Shown in pieces: positions 1 to 5,213 of a stretch of DNA of 8,290 nt; position 1 is the stretch's first letter, and each line of letters starts with the position of its first letter. Under the pieces are notes generated by a model. It saw only the letters and a list, made by a program, of their open reading frames with translations, had not been told where the DNA came from and made no database searches. Both the position numbers and the translations under genes were made by a program. Source of the stretch: Negativicutes bacterium UBA1444 (lineage in GTDB: Bacteria > Bacillota > Negativicutes > UBA1444); contig DCTI01000125.1 of the NCBI GenBank assembly GCA_002329525.1, positions 21,077-29,366 of the forward strand, in the 5' to 3' direction.

Positions 1-74
1 GCGGCTTCAACAACCTCGCTATCTACATGAAGTGTCAATTTTACAACATTATTTCGACCTTCTCTCGGTGTCAT
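1..74 (-). CDS. Partial small DNA-binding-like protein, possibly ribbon-helix-helix antitoxin/regulator (5' end only)
   Basis: Only the first 24 codons are present; the gene runs off the left edge. It starts at ATG (74-72) behind a strong SD, GGGGTGAGG at 77-85. The peptide begins MTPREGRNNVV and continues KLTLHVDSEVVEA. A short polar lead, a beta-strand-like KLTLHVD and a helix starting SEVVEA is the usual N-terminal layout of ribbon-helix-helix regulators and related antitoxins, in which the strand contacts operator DNA. That reading is inference, as the second helix lies outside the window. Immediately upstream is a near-consensus promoter whose -35 is embedded in repeated TACGTCA boxes, which fits an autoregulated small regulator. 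It could instead be another small protein that happens to share this pattern. Confidence 0.6.
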   Translation of the reverse strand, partial: MTPREGRNNVVKLTLHVDSEVVEA

Positions 75-95
75 GTCCTCACCCCTTTCACTTGC

Positions 96-125
96 ATCAT
101 ATCATTTATATATTTTTTACGTCAA
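96..125 (-). promoter_or_regulatory. Sigma-70/SigA-type promoter for the gene at 1-74
   Basis: On the minus strand a -35 box TTGACG (125-120) and a -10 box TATGAT (101-96) are separated by 18 bp. The -10 is preceded by TG one base away, giving an extended -10. Transcription should start near 89-90, leaving a leader of about 15 nt that contains the SD of the gene starting at 74. The position, orientation and SD are all consistent. The -35 is part of the TACGTCA repeats described separately. Confidence 0.72.
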
Positions 126-150
126 TACGTCATATTTATAATTACGTCAA
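118..150. repeat. Three direct TACGTCA boxes, candidate operator
   Basis: TACGTCAA at 118-125, TACGTCAT at 126-133 and TACGTCAA at 143-150 lie in the same orientation. The start-to-start spacings are 8 and 17 bp. The first copy includes the -35 box of the minus-strand promoter at 96-125, so a protein bound there would block RNA polymerase. Tandem short boxes over the gene's own promoter are typical for small ribbon-helix-helix autoregulators; the binding itself is inferred. Confidence 0.6.
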
Positions 151-224
151 ATTATCATTTTTCTTTTAAGCATTAATGATACCGGTGGAGAAAGCTCCTC
201 ATAATATACTGATTTGCATAAAAC

Positions 225-250
225 AAAAAACCGCCATTTGACGGTTTTTT
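225..250. terminator. Bidirectional intrinsic terminator
   Basis: The stem AAAAAACCG (225-233) pairs with CGGTTTTTT (242-250) around an 8-nt loop. Because the arms end in A-runs and T-runs, the hairpin gives a U-tract in both directions. For minus-strand transcripts it lies about 200 nt beyond the stop of the exported-protein gene at 447-893 and before the promoter of the edge gene, so it separates the two units. The GC part of the stem is only 3 bp, so efficiency may be modest. Confidence 0.65.
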
Positions 251-446
251 GCACTCAACGAATATAGTTTAACCAATTACGAAGGATTCTGCTCTTAATC
301 TGAAATTTTACATTGCAAAAATGCCGTGCTTGGATCGAAGGAGGTAATTCGAAAAGTAACAAAATGAATTTAACCCGGAACATACAAATACGCAAGACGC
401 TGACTATGGAAACATAATTATTGAAATTAAAATGGGTTTGCTTCTG

Positions 447-893
447 CTACTTTTTGTTTTTGCAGTAACCTAAAATAGCCGTCGCGGTCAACAAATCCGG
501 CGAGTCAAGCGGGCGTGCCACCCATTTCCCGCCCATGTCTTGTTCAAGGACAACGTTCCCGGAAGCATCGTAGAATATCGCTTTAATAATTTTTTTGGAA
601 AGTTCGTTTCTTTCGTTGTTGAAATTCTCAATTTTATAAACAACATCATATACGATCGTTGAAGCTTGTATCTTAAATTTTTCCAAAGCTTTGATCCTCG
701 CAGCGTCGCTCATCCTAATCAGTACTCTTGCGGACATGGTTGTAATGCTTCCCGCCGTTGTGGTGGCTGCTGTCGTCTTGTCAAAATATTCGTCACCAAC
801 CCCGGTTCTTTGAATATATTCATATTGCCCTTTGGCTGCGCCCACAACCGCCACGGCAATCAATAGAATTGCCACCAGTATAACCCTTTTCAT
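447..893 (-). CDS. Exported or membrane-anchored hypothetical protein, possibly adhesin-E-like
   Basis: A 148-aa protein starting at ATG 893 with a good SD, AAAGGTGG at 901-908, 7 nt upstream. Residues 3-20 (after MKR) are an uninterrupted hydrophobic stretch, VILVAILLIAVAVVGAA, acting as signal peptide or N-terminal anchor; the rest is hydrophilic and should be outside the cytoplasmic membrane. Residues about 30-50 are Thr/Ala-rich. The C-terminal half alternates like a beta-rich domain (IVYDVVYKIENF, KAIFYDASGNVV) and ends with W123, a P-D-S segment and a Cys near the C-terminus (YCKNKK). That order, a YD-x-GNVV strand, then W, PxS and C, recalls the surface-adhesin E type of small exported proteins common in Negativicutes. 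This family assignment is from memory and weak. It appears monocistronic, about 120 bp downstream of the membrane pair, with no clear promoter of its own seen. Confidence 0.7.
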   Translation of the reverse strand: MKRVILVAILLIAVAVVGAAKGQYEYIQRTGVGDEYFDKTTAATTTAGSITTMSARVLIRMSDAARIKALEKFKIQASTIVYDVVYKIENFNNERNELSKKIIKAIFYDASGNVVLEQDMGGKWVARPLDSPDLLTATAILGYCKNKK

Positions 894-1012
894 CCATACA
901 CCACCTTTCTAAAGTAATCCCCTTGGCGATAACCATCGTCCTTTTCAGCGGAACGCAGTACTGAGAGCAAGAACGTCAGAAATAGACACAGCTGTTTATA
1001 CACCGCCTTCCG

Positions 1013-1291
1013 TTATTTAACTTTATTCTCGCAGAATAAAGTTCCGACAAGAAAAACCACACTTACCACGAAAAATGTCGCAAGCAGTCCGACGATGTAC
1101 GGACTATTGTTTGCAGAATTAATGATCGGTGATGCGACAATTAAGGTTATCACCACTACTGGCAGATACCCATATGGAGTCTTGCCGATTCTCTTCATGG
1201 CCTTGTTTGTGACATACATAGCCAACAAGGATATCGGAAGCAAAATTACTGACGCTCCGAGCGTTGAACTGACAAAGGCAATCATCATCAA
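1013..1291 (-). CDS. Small integral membrane protein, unknown function
   Basis: A 92-aa protein beginning MMMIAFVSS. Three hydrophobic segments are visible: about residues 4-26 (IAFVSS to AMYV), 43-58 (YLPVVVITLIVASPII) and 66-86 (YIVGLLATFFVVSVVFLVGTL). They are separated by a basic loop (NKAMKRIGKTPYG) and a polar loop (NSANNSP), and a short charged tail CENKVK follows. The start ATG (1291-1289) overlaps the stop of the upstream membrane gene as ATGA, which indicates translational coupling and stoichiometric expression of the pair. There is no recognisable enzymatic or transporter motif, and I do not recognise the family. With its neighbour it may form a small heteromeric membrane complex; that is inference from the overlap only. 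Confidence 0.68.
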   Translation of the reverse strand: MMMIAFVSSTLGASVILLPISLLAMYVTNKAMKRIGKTPYGYLPVVVITLIVASPIINSANNSPYIVGLLATFFVVSVVFLVGTLFCENKVK

Positions 1292-1650
1292 TTGGAATCA
1301 CCATCCCCGTAATTATTCTCATGTTGAATTGAACGCTTGTTTTTTGGGCCAAGCGTTAATCCCGGCGCGACCAAGAGTGACGAAATTATTGCTACTGAAG
1401 TAATATCATCGGAAAACGCAGCAACAACCAGCACAATCACCGAAAGAATAGACCCAATCAAGGCAGTTTCAAATGCGTCTATCGATTCGTGAGATATTTC
1501 CCTGCCAATTGGCGGCATAAAAAAAATAAAGATGGCACATAAGAGTGACCCAAGCCAATAATTGTCGTTCATGCGGTCTGCAATAACTACAAAAGGCGAC
1601 AAAAAAGAAATTAGCATGATGAATGAGGAAATATTCGTGTACGCTTTCAC
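1288..1650 (-). CDS. Small integral membrane protein, coupled to the next gene; GTG start
   Basis: The frame is open up to an ATG at 1734, but that ATG has no SD and sits about where transcription should begin (the -10 is at 1741-1746). The GTG at 1650 is preceded by AGGGGTGAG (1655-1663) at normal spacing, so I choose GTG, giving 120 aa starting MKAYTNISS. Hydrophobic segments are seen at about residues 7-23 (SSFIMLISFLSPFVVIA), 33-49 (LGSLLCAIFIFFMPPIG), 60-79 (TALIGSILSVIVLVVAAF) and a weaker one at 84-98. The C-terminus is polar (KNKRSIQHENNYGDGDSN). Its stop overlaps the start of the 92-aa membrane gene. No family is recognised. Confidence 0.66.
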   Translation of the reverse strand: MKAYTNISSFIMLISFLSPFVVIADRMNDNYWLGSLLCAIFIFFMPPIGREISHESIDAFETALIGSILSVIVLVVAAFSDDITSVAIISSLLVAPGLTLGPKNKRSIQHENNYGDGDSN

Positions 1651-1740
1651 GATTCTCACCCCTATTGGTTTTGGAAAATAATCCTTCAAACAAAGGGACA
1701 GGGCGGCAGTCTTTATTTCTCCTGAAATAATCATTTAACC

Positions 1741-1749
1741 ATTATAACA
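1741..1749 (-). promoter_or_regulatory. Extended -10 promoter of the membrane-protein pair
   Basis: On the minus strand the sequence TGTTATAAT (1749-1741) is a perfect extended -10 (TGnTATAAT). No good -35 is found at 16-18 bp, which is acceptable for extended -10 promoters. Transcription would start near 1734, leaving a leader of about 84 nt before the GTG at 1650. This supports the choice of the downstream start. Confidence 0.6.
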
Positions 1750-1785
1750 ACCAATACTTCACGCAAAAATACCGCACAGAATTGC

Positions 1786-1827
1786 TTACAAGGGCCCTGT
1801 TTTCGGGCCCCAATGCTTTTGTATCAC
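1786..1827 (-). other. Possible 13-codon peptide ORF running through the hairpin
   Basis: Directly after the DUF932 stop there is a very good SD, AAGGAG (1835-1840), 7 nt from a GTG (1827). The frame encodes MIQKHWGPKTGPL and stops at TAA 1786-1788. Both arms of the GGGCCC hairpin lie inside this ORF, so ribosomes on it would melt the hairpin. It may be a leader-type peptide controlling readthrough into the membrane genes, or a chance ORF. I give it as a possibility only. Confidence 0.25.
1792..1810 (-). terminator. GGGCCC hairpin downstream of the DUF932 gene
   Basis: GGGCCC at 1792-1797 and at 1805-1810 form a 6-bp all-GC stem with a 7-nt loop (TGTTTTC on plus). It starts 31 nt beyond the stop of the DUF932 gene and lies just before the promoter of the membrane pair, the right place for a terminator. 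On the minus strand it is followed by TTGTAAGC rather than a real U-run; on the plus strand a short CTTTTG follows. The hairpin is certain as a sequence, its termination activity is not. Confidence 0.5.
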
Positions 1828-1841
1828 CCAATATCTCCTTA

Positions 1842-2831
1842 TCACATGAGCTCTTCTATCAGCGAAGGAATTTGTGAGCGCCATTGGATTCTTTCTTCAA
1901 CCTCATTGCGTTCCTTCGCTATCCAGGCTAAGGCCTGTGACACATCAAATAATGAGTTCGATTGACTTGGTGCACCCGGAACCATCATTGTTAAGTTCAT
2001 CGGCAATGTTGAGGGTCTTACAGATTTTTCATAGCGTTCAGTCGGTTCGCCATCAGCGCCCCGGATACAAATCAACCAAGTTCGAGCAGCCGCCTTAACC
2101 CCCCATGCCTTTTTTAGAGGACCGTTAACCCATTTTTCAAGGATGTCTAGCTCCACGAAGATTTCGCGCCAATTCGTTAGTGTTTCCATTTCCTCTTTAG
2201 CCTCTTTCAACCGGTCCGGCAACGCAAAGAGGACTTCATTTGGTTCGATACCGCGAACATGTCGGCGATAAACATCCATCTGCGTAACGCCAACTACCAA
2301 TCCGTTGCTACACACGAGACGAAACCAGCTCAAAAGGATTCGCAGTCGGCTACTGCCGTCAACAGAATTTATGACCTCTAGACGCAATTTTATTCTATTG
2401 CCATCGCCTGGATCAAAGCTGAATCTATCAGGAAAAACTATGCACAAGTGCATCCGTTCGCCGAACTCGGTTAGTGTCAATCGTGCCCGGGTGATATCTT
2501 CAATTCCCGCTTTCCGCAATGCATCATCAACAGCATTAACTAATTCTCTATGGCTTACAAGTCCATAGTTTACCCCTACGACTCCGACCGGTTGAAAGTT
2601 ATGATCTTCCTTCGTTGGCTTTCGCAGAATGGTATCAAGACGAGGGTTAACGCTGGTTAGAGTGCCGTCTGGTTGATAGAATGCAAACGGGCGGCGCTCA
2701 AATTCCGGCAACAACTCGAGAACTGTAGGAAAAGCAAGATCTCTTTCAGTTACTTTGGATCCCAACCAACCGGGTTCATTTATGTTACGTCTCAATGGTG
2801 GCCGAAAAAGCAGTTTTTCAAAACTTGACAT
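1842..2831 (-). CDS. DUF932 domain protein
   Basis: A 329-aa protein with ATG at 2831 and SD ACCTCC (plus strand 2837-2842, that is GGAGGT) 5 nt upstream. The central block at about residues 152-191 (EVINSVDGSSRLRILLSWF, then RLVCSNGLVVG and a later RRHVRG) carries the hallmark of the DUF932 family: a polar N/S-rich strand, a basic amphipathic stretch, the invariant-looking C-S-N-G-L and a downstream histidine. DUF932 proteins are common on plasmids, phages and integrative elements; their biochemical role is not established. The remaining C-terminal part is helical and charged (KEAKEEMETLTNW, ERNEVEERIQW). Length is in the family's normal range. It seems to be transcribed alone: a hairpin follows it, and a palindrome lies about 90 bp upstream of the start. 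Confidence 0.82.
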   Translation of the reverse strand: MSSFEKLLFRPPLRRNINEPGWLGSKVTERDLAFPTVLELLPEFERRPFAFYQPDGTLTSVNPRLDTILRKPTKEDHNFQPVGVVGVNYGLVSHRELVNAVDDALRKAGIEDITRARLTLTEFGERMHLCIVFPDRFSFDPGDGNRIKLRLEVINSVDGSSRLRILLSWFRLVCSNGLVVGVTQMDVYRRHVRGIEPNEVLFALPDRLKEAKEEMETLTNWREIFVELDILEKWVNGPLKKAWGVKAAARTWLICIRGADGEPTERYEKSVRPSTLPMNLTMMVPGAPSQSNSLFDVSQALAWIAKERNEVEERIQWRSQIPSLIEELM

Positions 2832-2917
2832 GTTCTACCTCCATTGTCGTTCAGTACGAATTTAGGCAATTGCTTTTTCATTTTTACCACTTTTATGTCT
2901 ACTGTACCTCTTTATGG

Positions 2918-2933
2918 TGACATCAGTATGTCA
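2918..2933. promoter_or_regulatory. Palindrome TGACAT-n4-ATGTCA, candidate operator
   Basis: TGACAT (2918-2923) and ATGTCA (2928-2933) form a perfect 6-bp inverted repeat around CAGT. It lies 11 bp after the stop of the exported-protein gene (2945) and 87 bp before the DUF932 start. There is no U-tract on either side, so it is a better fit to a dimeric-repressor operator than to a terminator. No confident -10/-35 pair was found next to it. Confidence 0.4.
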
Positions 2934-2944
2934 GTAGTATCATT

Positions 2945-3409
2945 TTAGGGATTTATTTGATATTTTTCGCGAGCTTTGGCAAAAAGCATTTTTGCGATAT
3001 TGTGCTCGAACGAATCAGGAATAACTTGCTGTGGATCAGGATATCCTGGGAGTTTATAAAGAATTTTCATTTCCGTTATGTTGAACAATCCGATTTCGGT
3101 CGTGGTATAAGTTTTTGCATTCAAATTAAATGTAAATATGGTTCCCATATAACCCAATTCGTTCAATGGGAGCCCTATGAGATTTCGATAAACACTAATA
3201 CCTGCTGGGGTTAACTCGATAAGTATTGCGCCCTGAAGAGTTGGTCCGTTTTGCGAATCCGTCCAAAGACGCAAATTATTGTAATGGTAGTAAATCTTTC
3301 CCTCATCGCAAAATCCAAGATATTGAAATCCCGATGGGATAGCATAGCAAGTCTGGGGCAAAATGAACAACATAGCACAGATCAACAATAATGAAACAGT
3401 TTTTTTCAA
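2945..3409 (-). CDS. Secreted hypothetical protein with signal peptide, TTG start; adhesin-E-like
   Basis: The frame has a GTG at 3418, but that GTG lies inside the SD GGGGTGA; the TTG at 3409, 5 nt beyond it, is the better start and gives 154 aa beginning MKKTVSLLL. A classic signal peptide is present: KK, a hydrophobic core LLLICAMLFILP, then a TCYA cleavage site before IPSG (about residue 23). The mature part has a GFCDEGKIYYHYNNLRLW segment, a beta-rich middle, and a C-terminal LPGYPDPQQVIPDSFEHNI followed by a helix. The layout (signal peptide, aromatic strand, late I-P-D-S) resembles the surface-adhesin E type exported proteins of Negativicutes, like the protein at 447-893; this is inference. 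It may be periplasmic or outer-surface in a diderm Firmicute. Upstream lie two GGGATAAT boxes. Confidence 0.68.
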   Translation of the reverse strand: MKKTVSLLLICAMLFILPQTCYAIPSGFQYLGFCDEGKIYYHYNNLRLWTDSQNGPTLQGAILIELTPAGISVYRNLIGLPLNELGYMGTIFTFNLNAKTYTTTEIGLFNITEMKILYKLPGYPDPQQVIPDSFEHNIAKMLFAKAREKYQINP

Positions 3410-3477
3410 TTGGTTCACCCCGGTTTCACATTTAATGATAGTATTACTTCAATATGATTTTTCCCACCTCCTGCCAT

Positions 3478-3510
3478 CAAAGGGATAATTTTGGGTGGCA
3501 ATGGGATAAT
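3478..3510. repeat. Direct repeat CAAaGGGATAAT / CAAtGGGATAAT, 21 bp apart
   Basis: CAAAGGGATAAT (3478-3489) and CAATGGGATAAT (3499-3510) match at 11 of 12 positions. The start-to-start distance is 21 bp, two helical turns, so two protein subunits would bind the same DNA face. They lie in the 130-bp gap upstream of the exported-protein gene at 2945-3409 and downstream of the Com-like gene, as expected for a regulator site. An alternative is a decayed short duplication. Confidence 0.45.
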
Positions 3511-3541
3511 GTAGATTCTGCCTAAAAATAGCCCGGTCCAA

Positions 3542-3727
3542 TTACTTCTGGTCGTGTCCAATATTTTTATCATGCCTTTTCGGCCTACAAGTCATTTGGG
3601 GGAACGATTTGGCGTTGGTCGGTGTGCTTACCCATCGACAACAACGCGGGCACCAAAACTCAACGTTAAGGCGGCTCTGTCCGAGATACCTTTGGCAACT
3701 TGGACATTGGACACTGATCCACTTCAA
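3542..3727 (-). CDS. Com-like small zinc-ribbon protein, TTG start
   Basis: The frame is open to an ATG at 3766, but a strong SD GGAGGG (3734-3739) lies 6 nt before a TTG at 3727, so I start there. The 61-aa product begins MKWISVQCPSCQRYL and has two knuckles, C8-P-S-C11 and C26-P-R-C29 (with C30), separated by 14 residues, followed by a short basic tail (RPKRHDKNIGHDQK). Short proteins with CxxC, about 14 residues and CPRC at this size resemble phage Mu Com, a zinc-dependent translational activator of the mom modification gene, and its many phage homologues in Firmicutes. No mom-like gene is visible here, so the RNA target, if any, is unknown. Its upstream neighbour is the zinc-ribbon pseudogene ending at 3801. 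Confidence 0.62.
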   Translation of the reverse strand: MKWISVQCPSCQRYLGQSRLNVEFWCPRCCRWVSTPTNAKSFPQMTCRPKRHDKNIGHDQK

Positions 3728-3800
3728 GATAATCCCTCCAGACTTGTTTTTCATAGTTTTGTACAACTAATTTGATATTCAATTATCCTTGCTATCGCGA

Positions 3801-4111
3801 TCATCCGCTTTCCTGTCCGCATTCCCCGAAAGTCCGATTCCTATTCGAGCCGTATTTTTTTGATCTTTTTTGAATCCGTCCCACAAAAATCAAACCTTCC
3901 AAGGAGCACTGACGATAAACAGCCATAGTCTTGGCGTAGAGTCGGTGATATGTCTTCCAGTGCATTCCTTTCGGCTTAAAAACACACTTTGCCTTCCCCT
4001 TACCCCTAGTTTCCGCCTCAGCTTTTCCAATTTAGCTGCTTTGTGAAAGAAAGGGCTATCATTCTCGTAATCGGAGCAGGCCCCAGCGTACTTCTTACAA
4101 CCCCAGCACCC
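3801..4111 (-). pseudogene. 3' remnant of a paralogue of the zinc-ribbon gene at 4464-5027, frameshifted
   Basis: Reading from 4111, GCWGCKKYAGACSD and KLEKLRRKLG match GRWACKQCAEACSD and QLEKLKRRLG of the intact gene at 4464-5027. At about 3994-4003 (GTAAGGGGAAGG) the frame must change by one base; the new frame reads GKAKCVFKPKGMHWKTYHRLY, which aligns with PRYMHRKTFHRLYDKARLL of the intact copy. It then runs on through AVYRQCSLEGLIFVGR and a basic tail to TGA at 3801-3803. One extra A in that tract would restore V-K-G-K. The N-terminal half, including the first CxxC, is absent, and the second zinc pair is damaged (CKQC in the intact copy, CKKY here). The left part of the coding capacity was lost by the deletion that fused it to the fragment at 4113-4433. 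It is not expected to be functional. Confidence 0.75.
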
Positions 4112-4112
4112 A

Positions 4113-4433
4113 GACCTGGCCCAGTCGCACCAATTCGGCAACATACTGCGACAGTTAAGCGTCCCACTTTGTCAGCATTTCTCCCGTGGAATCCGCCGCC
4201 GATAACTTGCCCAGTTTATCAAAGGTAGGCTTTACCGTCGAATACCAAAACCCGCGCAGGCTCCGGCTATAATCGACGGACAGGAACTCTTTTTCATTCA
4301 GTATAATCGTCCGCATCAGTTCCAATCCTTTTAGATGTCCTATATGGCTTTTCAGTTCGTCCGCTGAATAGGATTTAACCGGCCTGTCCAGAGCCGTATG
4401 TATAGTTTCGCCATCCTTGCCCCTCCAAACCAT
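4113..4433 (-). pseudogene. 5' fragment of an unrecognised protein with an in-frame stop; possibly Topo VI-A/Spo11-like
   Basis: An open frame of 92 codons (4433-4155) includes SYSADELKSHIGHLKGLELM, then LNEKEFLSVD, then SRSLRGFWYSTVKPTFDKLG, and ends KWDA-TAA. After the TAA the same frame continues with plausible protein (LSQYVAELVRLGQ) to about 4113, where it meets the zinc-ribbon remnant in a different frame. I read this as a gene with a nonsense change and a deleted 3' part. The S-R-S-L-R-G-F-W-Y helix, a winged-helix-like segment, recalls the R-x-x-Y-Y region of Topo VI A/Spo11-type proteins, and I have an uncertain memory of longer Firmicutes homologues with a downstream TOPRIM-like part; treat this as a hypothesis. 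The start is unclear: the ATG at 4433 has no SD, while a strong GGAGGG (4421-4426) points to an ATG at 4414 in another frame, possibly a second frameshift. Confidence 0.5.
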
Positions 4434-4463
4434 CCATAAACAAAGCTTTTCGTTACTGTTAAA

Positions 4464-5027
4464 TCACAGCTTCAGCTTATCAATACTCTTGCTAACCCTT
4501 ACCATGAAAACAGCCATATCTCCCGAGCATTCGTCACAAAGCAACCGCGCCTTGTCATATAGCCGATGGAATGTTTTCCTGTGCATATACCTGGGGCGGG
4601 CGACGGGATTGCCGCCCTTCGCGCCCAGCCGCCGCTTCAGCTTCTCAAGCTGACCTAAACGTCTGAAAGTGGGCGTAGAATTGCACCCATCGCTGCAGGC
4701 TTCCGCACATTGCTTACATGCCCAGCGTCCGAAGTTCAGGAAAATCTTCCCGCAGCGTCTGCCGCATACCGGACACTGGAAGTAGGCCCGCGTTCCATAG
4801 CCCACCGTCAACCAGGAAAACTCTATGCGATCCTGTTTCTCCACGACTTTGAAGTATTCACGCCAACGATACGACAGCCAAACCCCATCATTCGAAATCC
4901 GAATGCCCACAGAAAAGTATCGCCAATTGACTTCGCCGCGCCATATTGCTCCCGGCAGCAGGGGATTTCCATTCGTTAAGTCGCGAATCGAAAGCGAATG
5001 CAACTGGCCTACGGGAATCTTAGACAC
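4464..5027 (-). CDS. Cys4 zinc-ribbon protein of an uncharacterised mobile-element family
   Basis: About 187 aa, starting at GTG 5027 with AGGTGG some 9 nt upstream; in-frame GTGs at 5036 and 5033 are alternatives. The N-terminal half is beta-rich (LPGAIWRGEVNWRYFSVGIRI, GVWLSYRW). It is followed by a zinc ribbon, YFQCPVCGRRC and RWACKQCAEACSD, with pairs at about C85/C88 and C104/C107, then a basic helical part (RLGQLEKLKRRLG) and the segment PRYMHRKTFHRLYDKA. I recognise this architecture (PG-W, CP-x-CGRR-C, W-x-C-x-x-C, RRLG, P-x-x-MH-x-x-T-x-x-RL) from many hypothetical proteins on phages and integrative elements in Proteobacteria and Firmicutes, but the family has no known function that I can name. 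A nucleic-acid-binding role is inferred from the zinc ribbon and basic helix. A broken paralogue lies 350 bp downstream. Confidence 0.72.
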   Translation of the reverse strand: MSKIPVGQLHSLSIRDLTNGNPLLPGAIWRGEVNWRYFSVGIRISNDGVWLSYRWREYFKVVEKQDRIEFSWLTVGYGTRAYFQCPVCGRRCGKIFLNFGRWACKQCAEACSDGCNSTPTFRRLGQLEKLKRRLGAKGGNPVARPRYMHRKTFHRLYDKARLLCDECSGDMAVFMVRVSKSIDKLKL

Positions 5028-5213
5028 AAGCACCACCCACCTATCAAGCTAATTTTTTAGACATTGCTCGGCCAAAAACCATCATCAATCCCCGTATACA
5101 GGCTTGTTCTTATTGTTAGCAGTCGGCTGTTTTTGTTCGCCATTTGTATGATATTTGCTTGTATTTTGTCTGGATTTGCTTTGCATTTTCTTCAAATCTC
5201 TCGTAAAATCTCT
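5028..5213. other. AT-rich spacer with small overlapping ORFs
   Basis: This 186-bp gap is clearly richer in A+T than the genes to its right. On the minus strand a 33-codon ORF (5186-5085, MQSKSRQNTSKYHTNGEQK and on to VYGD) is in the same frame as the gene at 5214-5417, only a TAG and nine codons downstream of it. Its TGA overlaps the ATG of a 13-codon ORF (5085-5044, MMVFGRAMSKKLA). Neither has a convincing SD. In a second frame, IERFYERFEENAKQIQTKYK reads like a coiled coil. The gap may hold the decayed C-terminus of the upstream gene; no gene is called. Confidence 0.4.

Larger units (their letters stand above)
75..446. other. Intergenic region between the edge gene and the exported-protein gene
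   Basis: This stretch holds the promoter and TACGTCA boxes (96-150), a small GGAGaaagCTCC hairpin (187-198), a bidirectional terminator (225-250) and a plus-strand SD-like AAGGAGGT (338-345). The SD is followed, 18 nt later, by a 17-codon ORF (364-417, peptide MNLTRNIQIRKTLTMET). The SD is too far from that ATG for normal initiation, so I do not call a gene. No other coding signal is seen on either strand. Confidence 0.55.

Noticed and set aside
187..198. Small hairpin GGAGaaagCTCC
   Set aside because: It has only four base pairs, no U-tract and no link to a gene; too short to call.
910..1012. Possible riboswitch upstream of the exported-protein gene (GGACGATGGTTATCGCC)
   Set aside because: I looked for a cyclic di-GMP-type fold but could not lay out the required helices or tetraloop; the resemblance is superficial.
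1651..1734. Longer start (ATG at 1734) for the membrane protein
   Set aside because: It has no SD and sits at the predicted transcription start; the GTG at 1650 has a strong SD.
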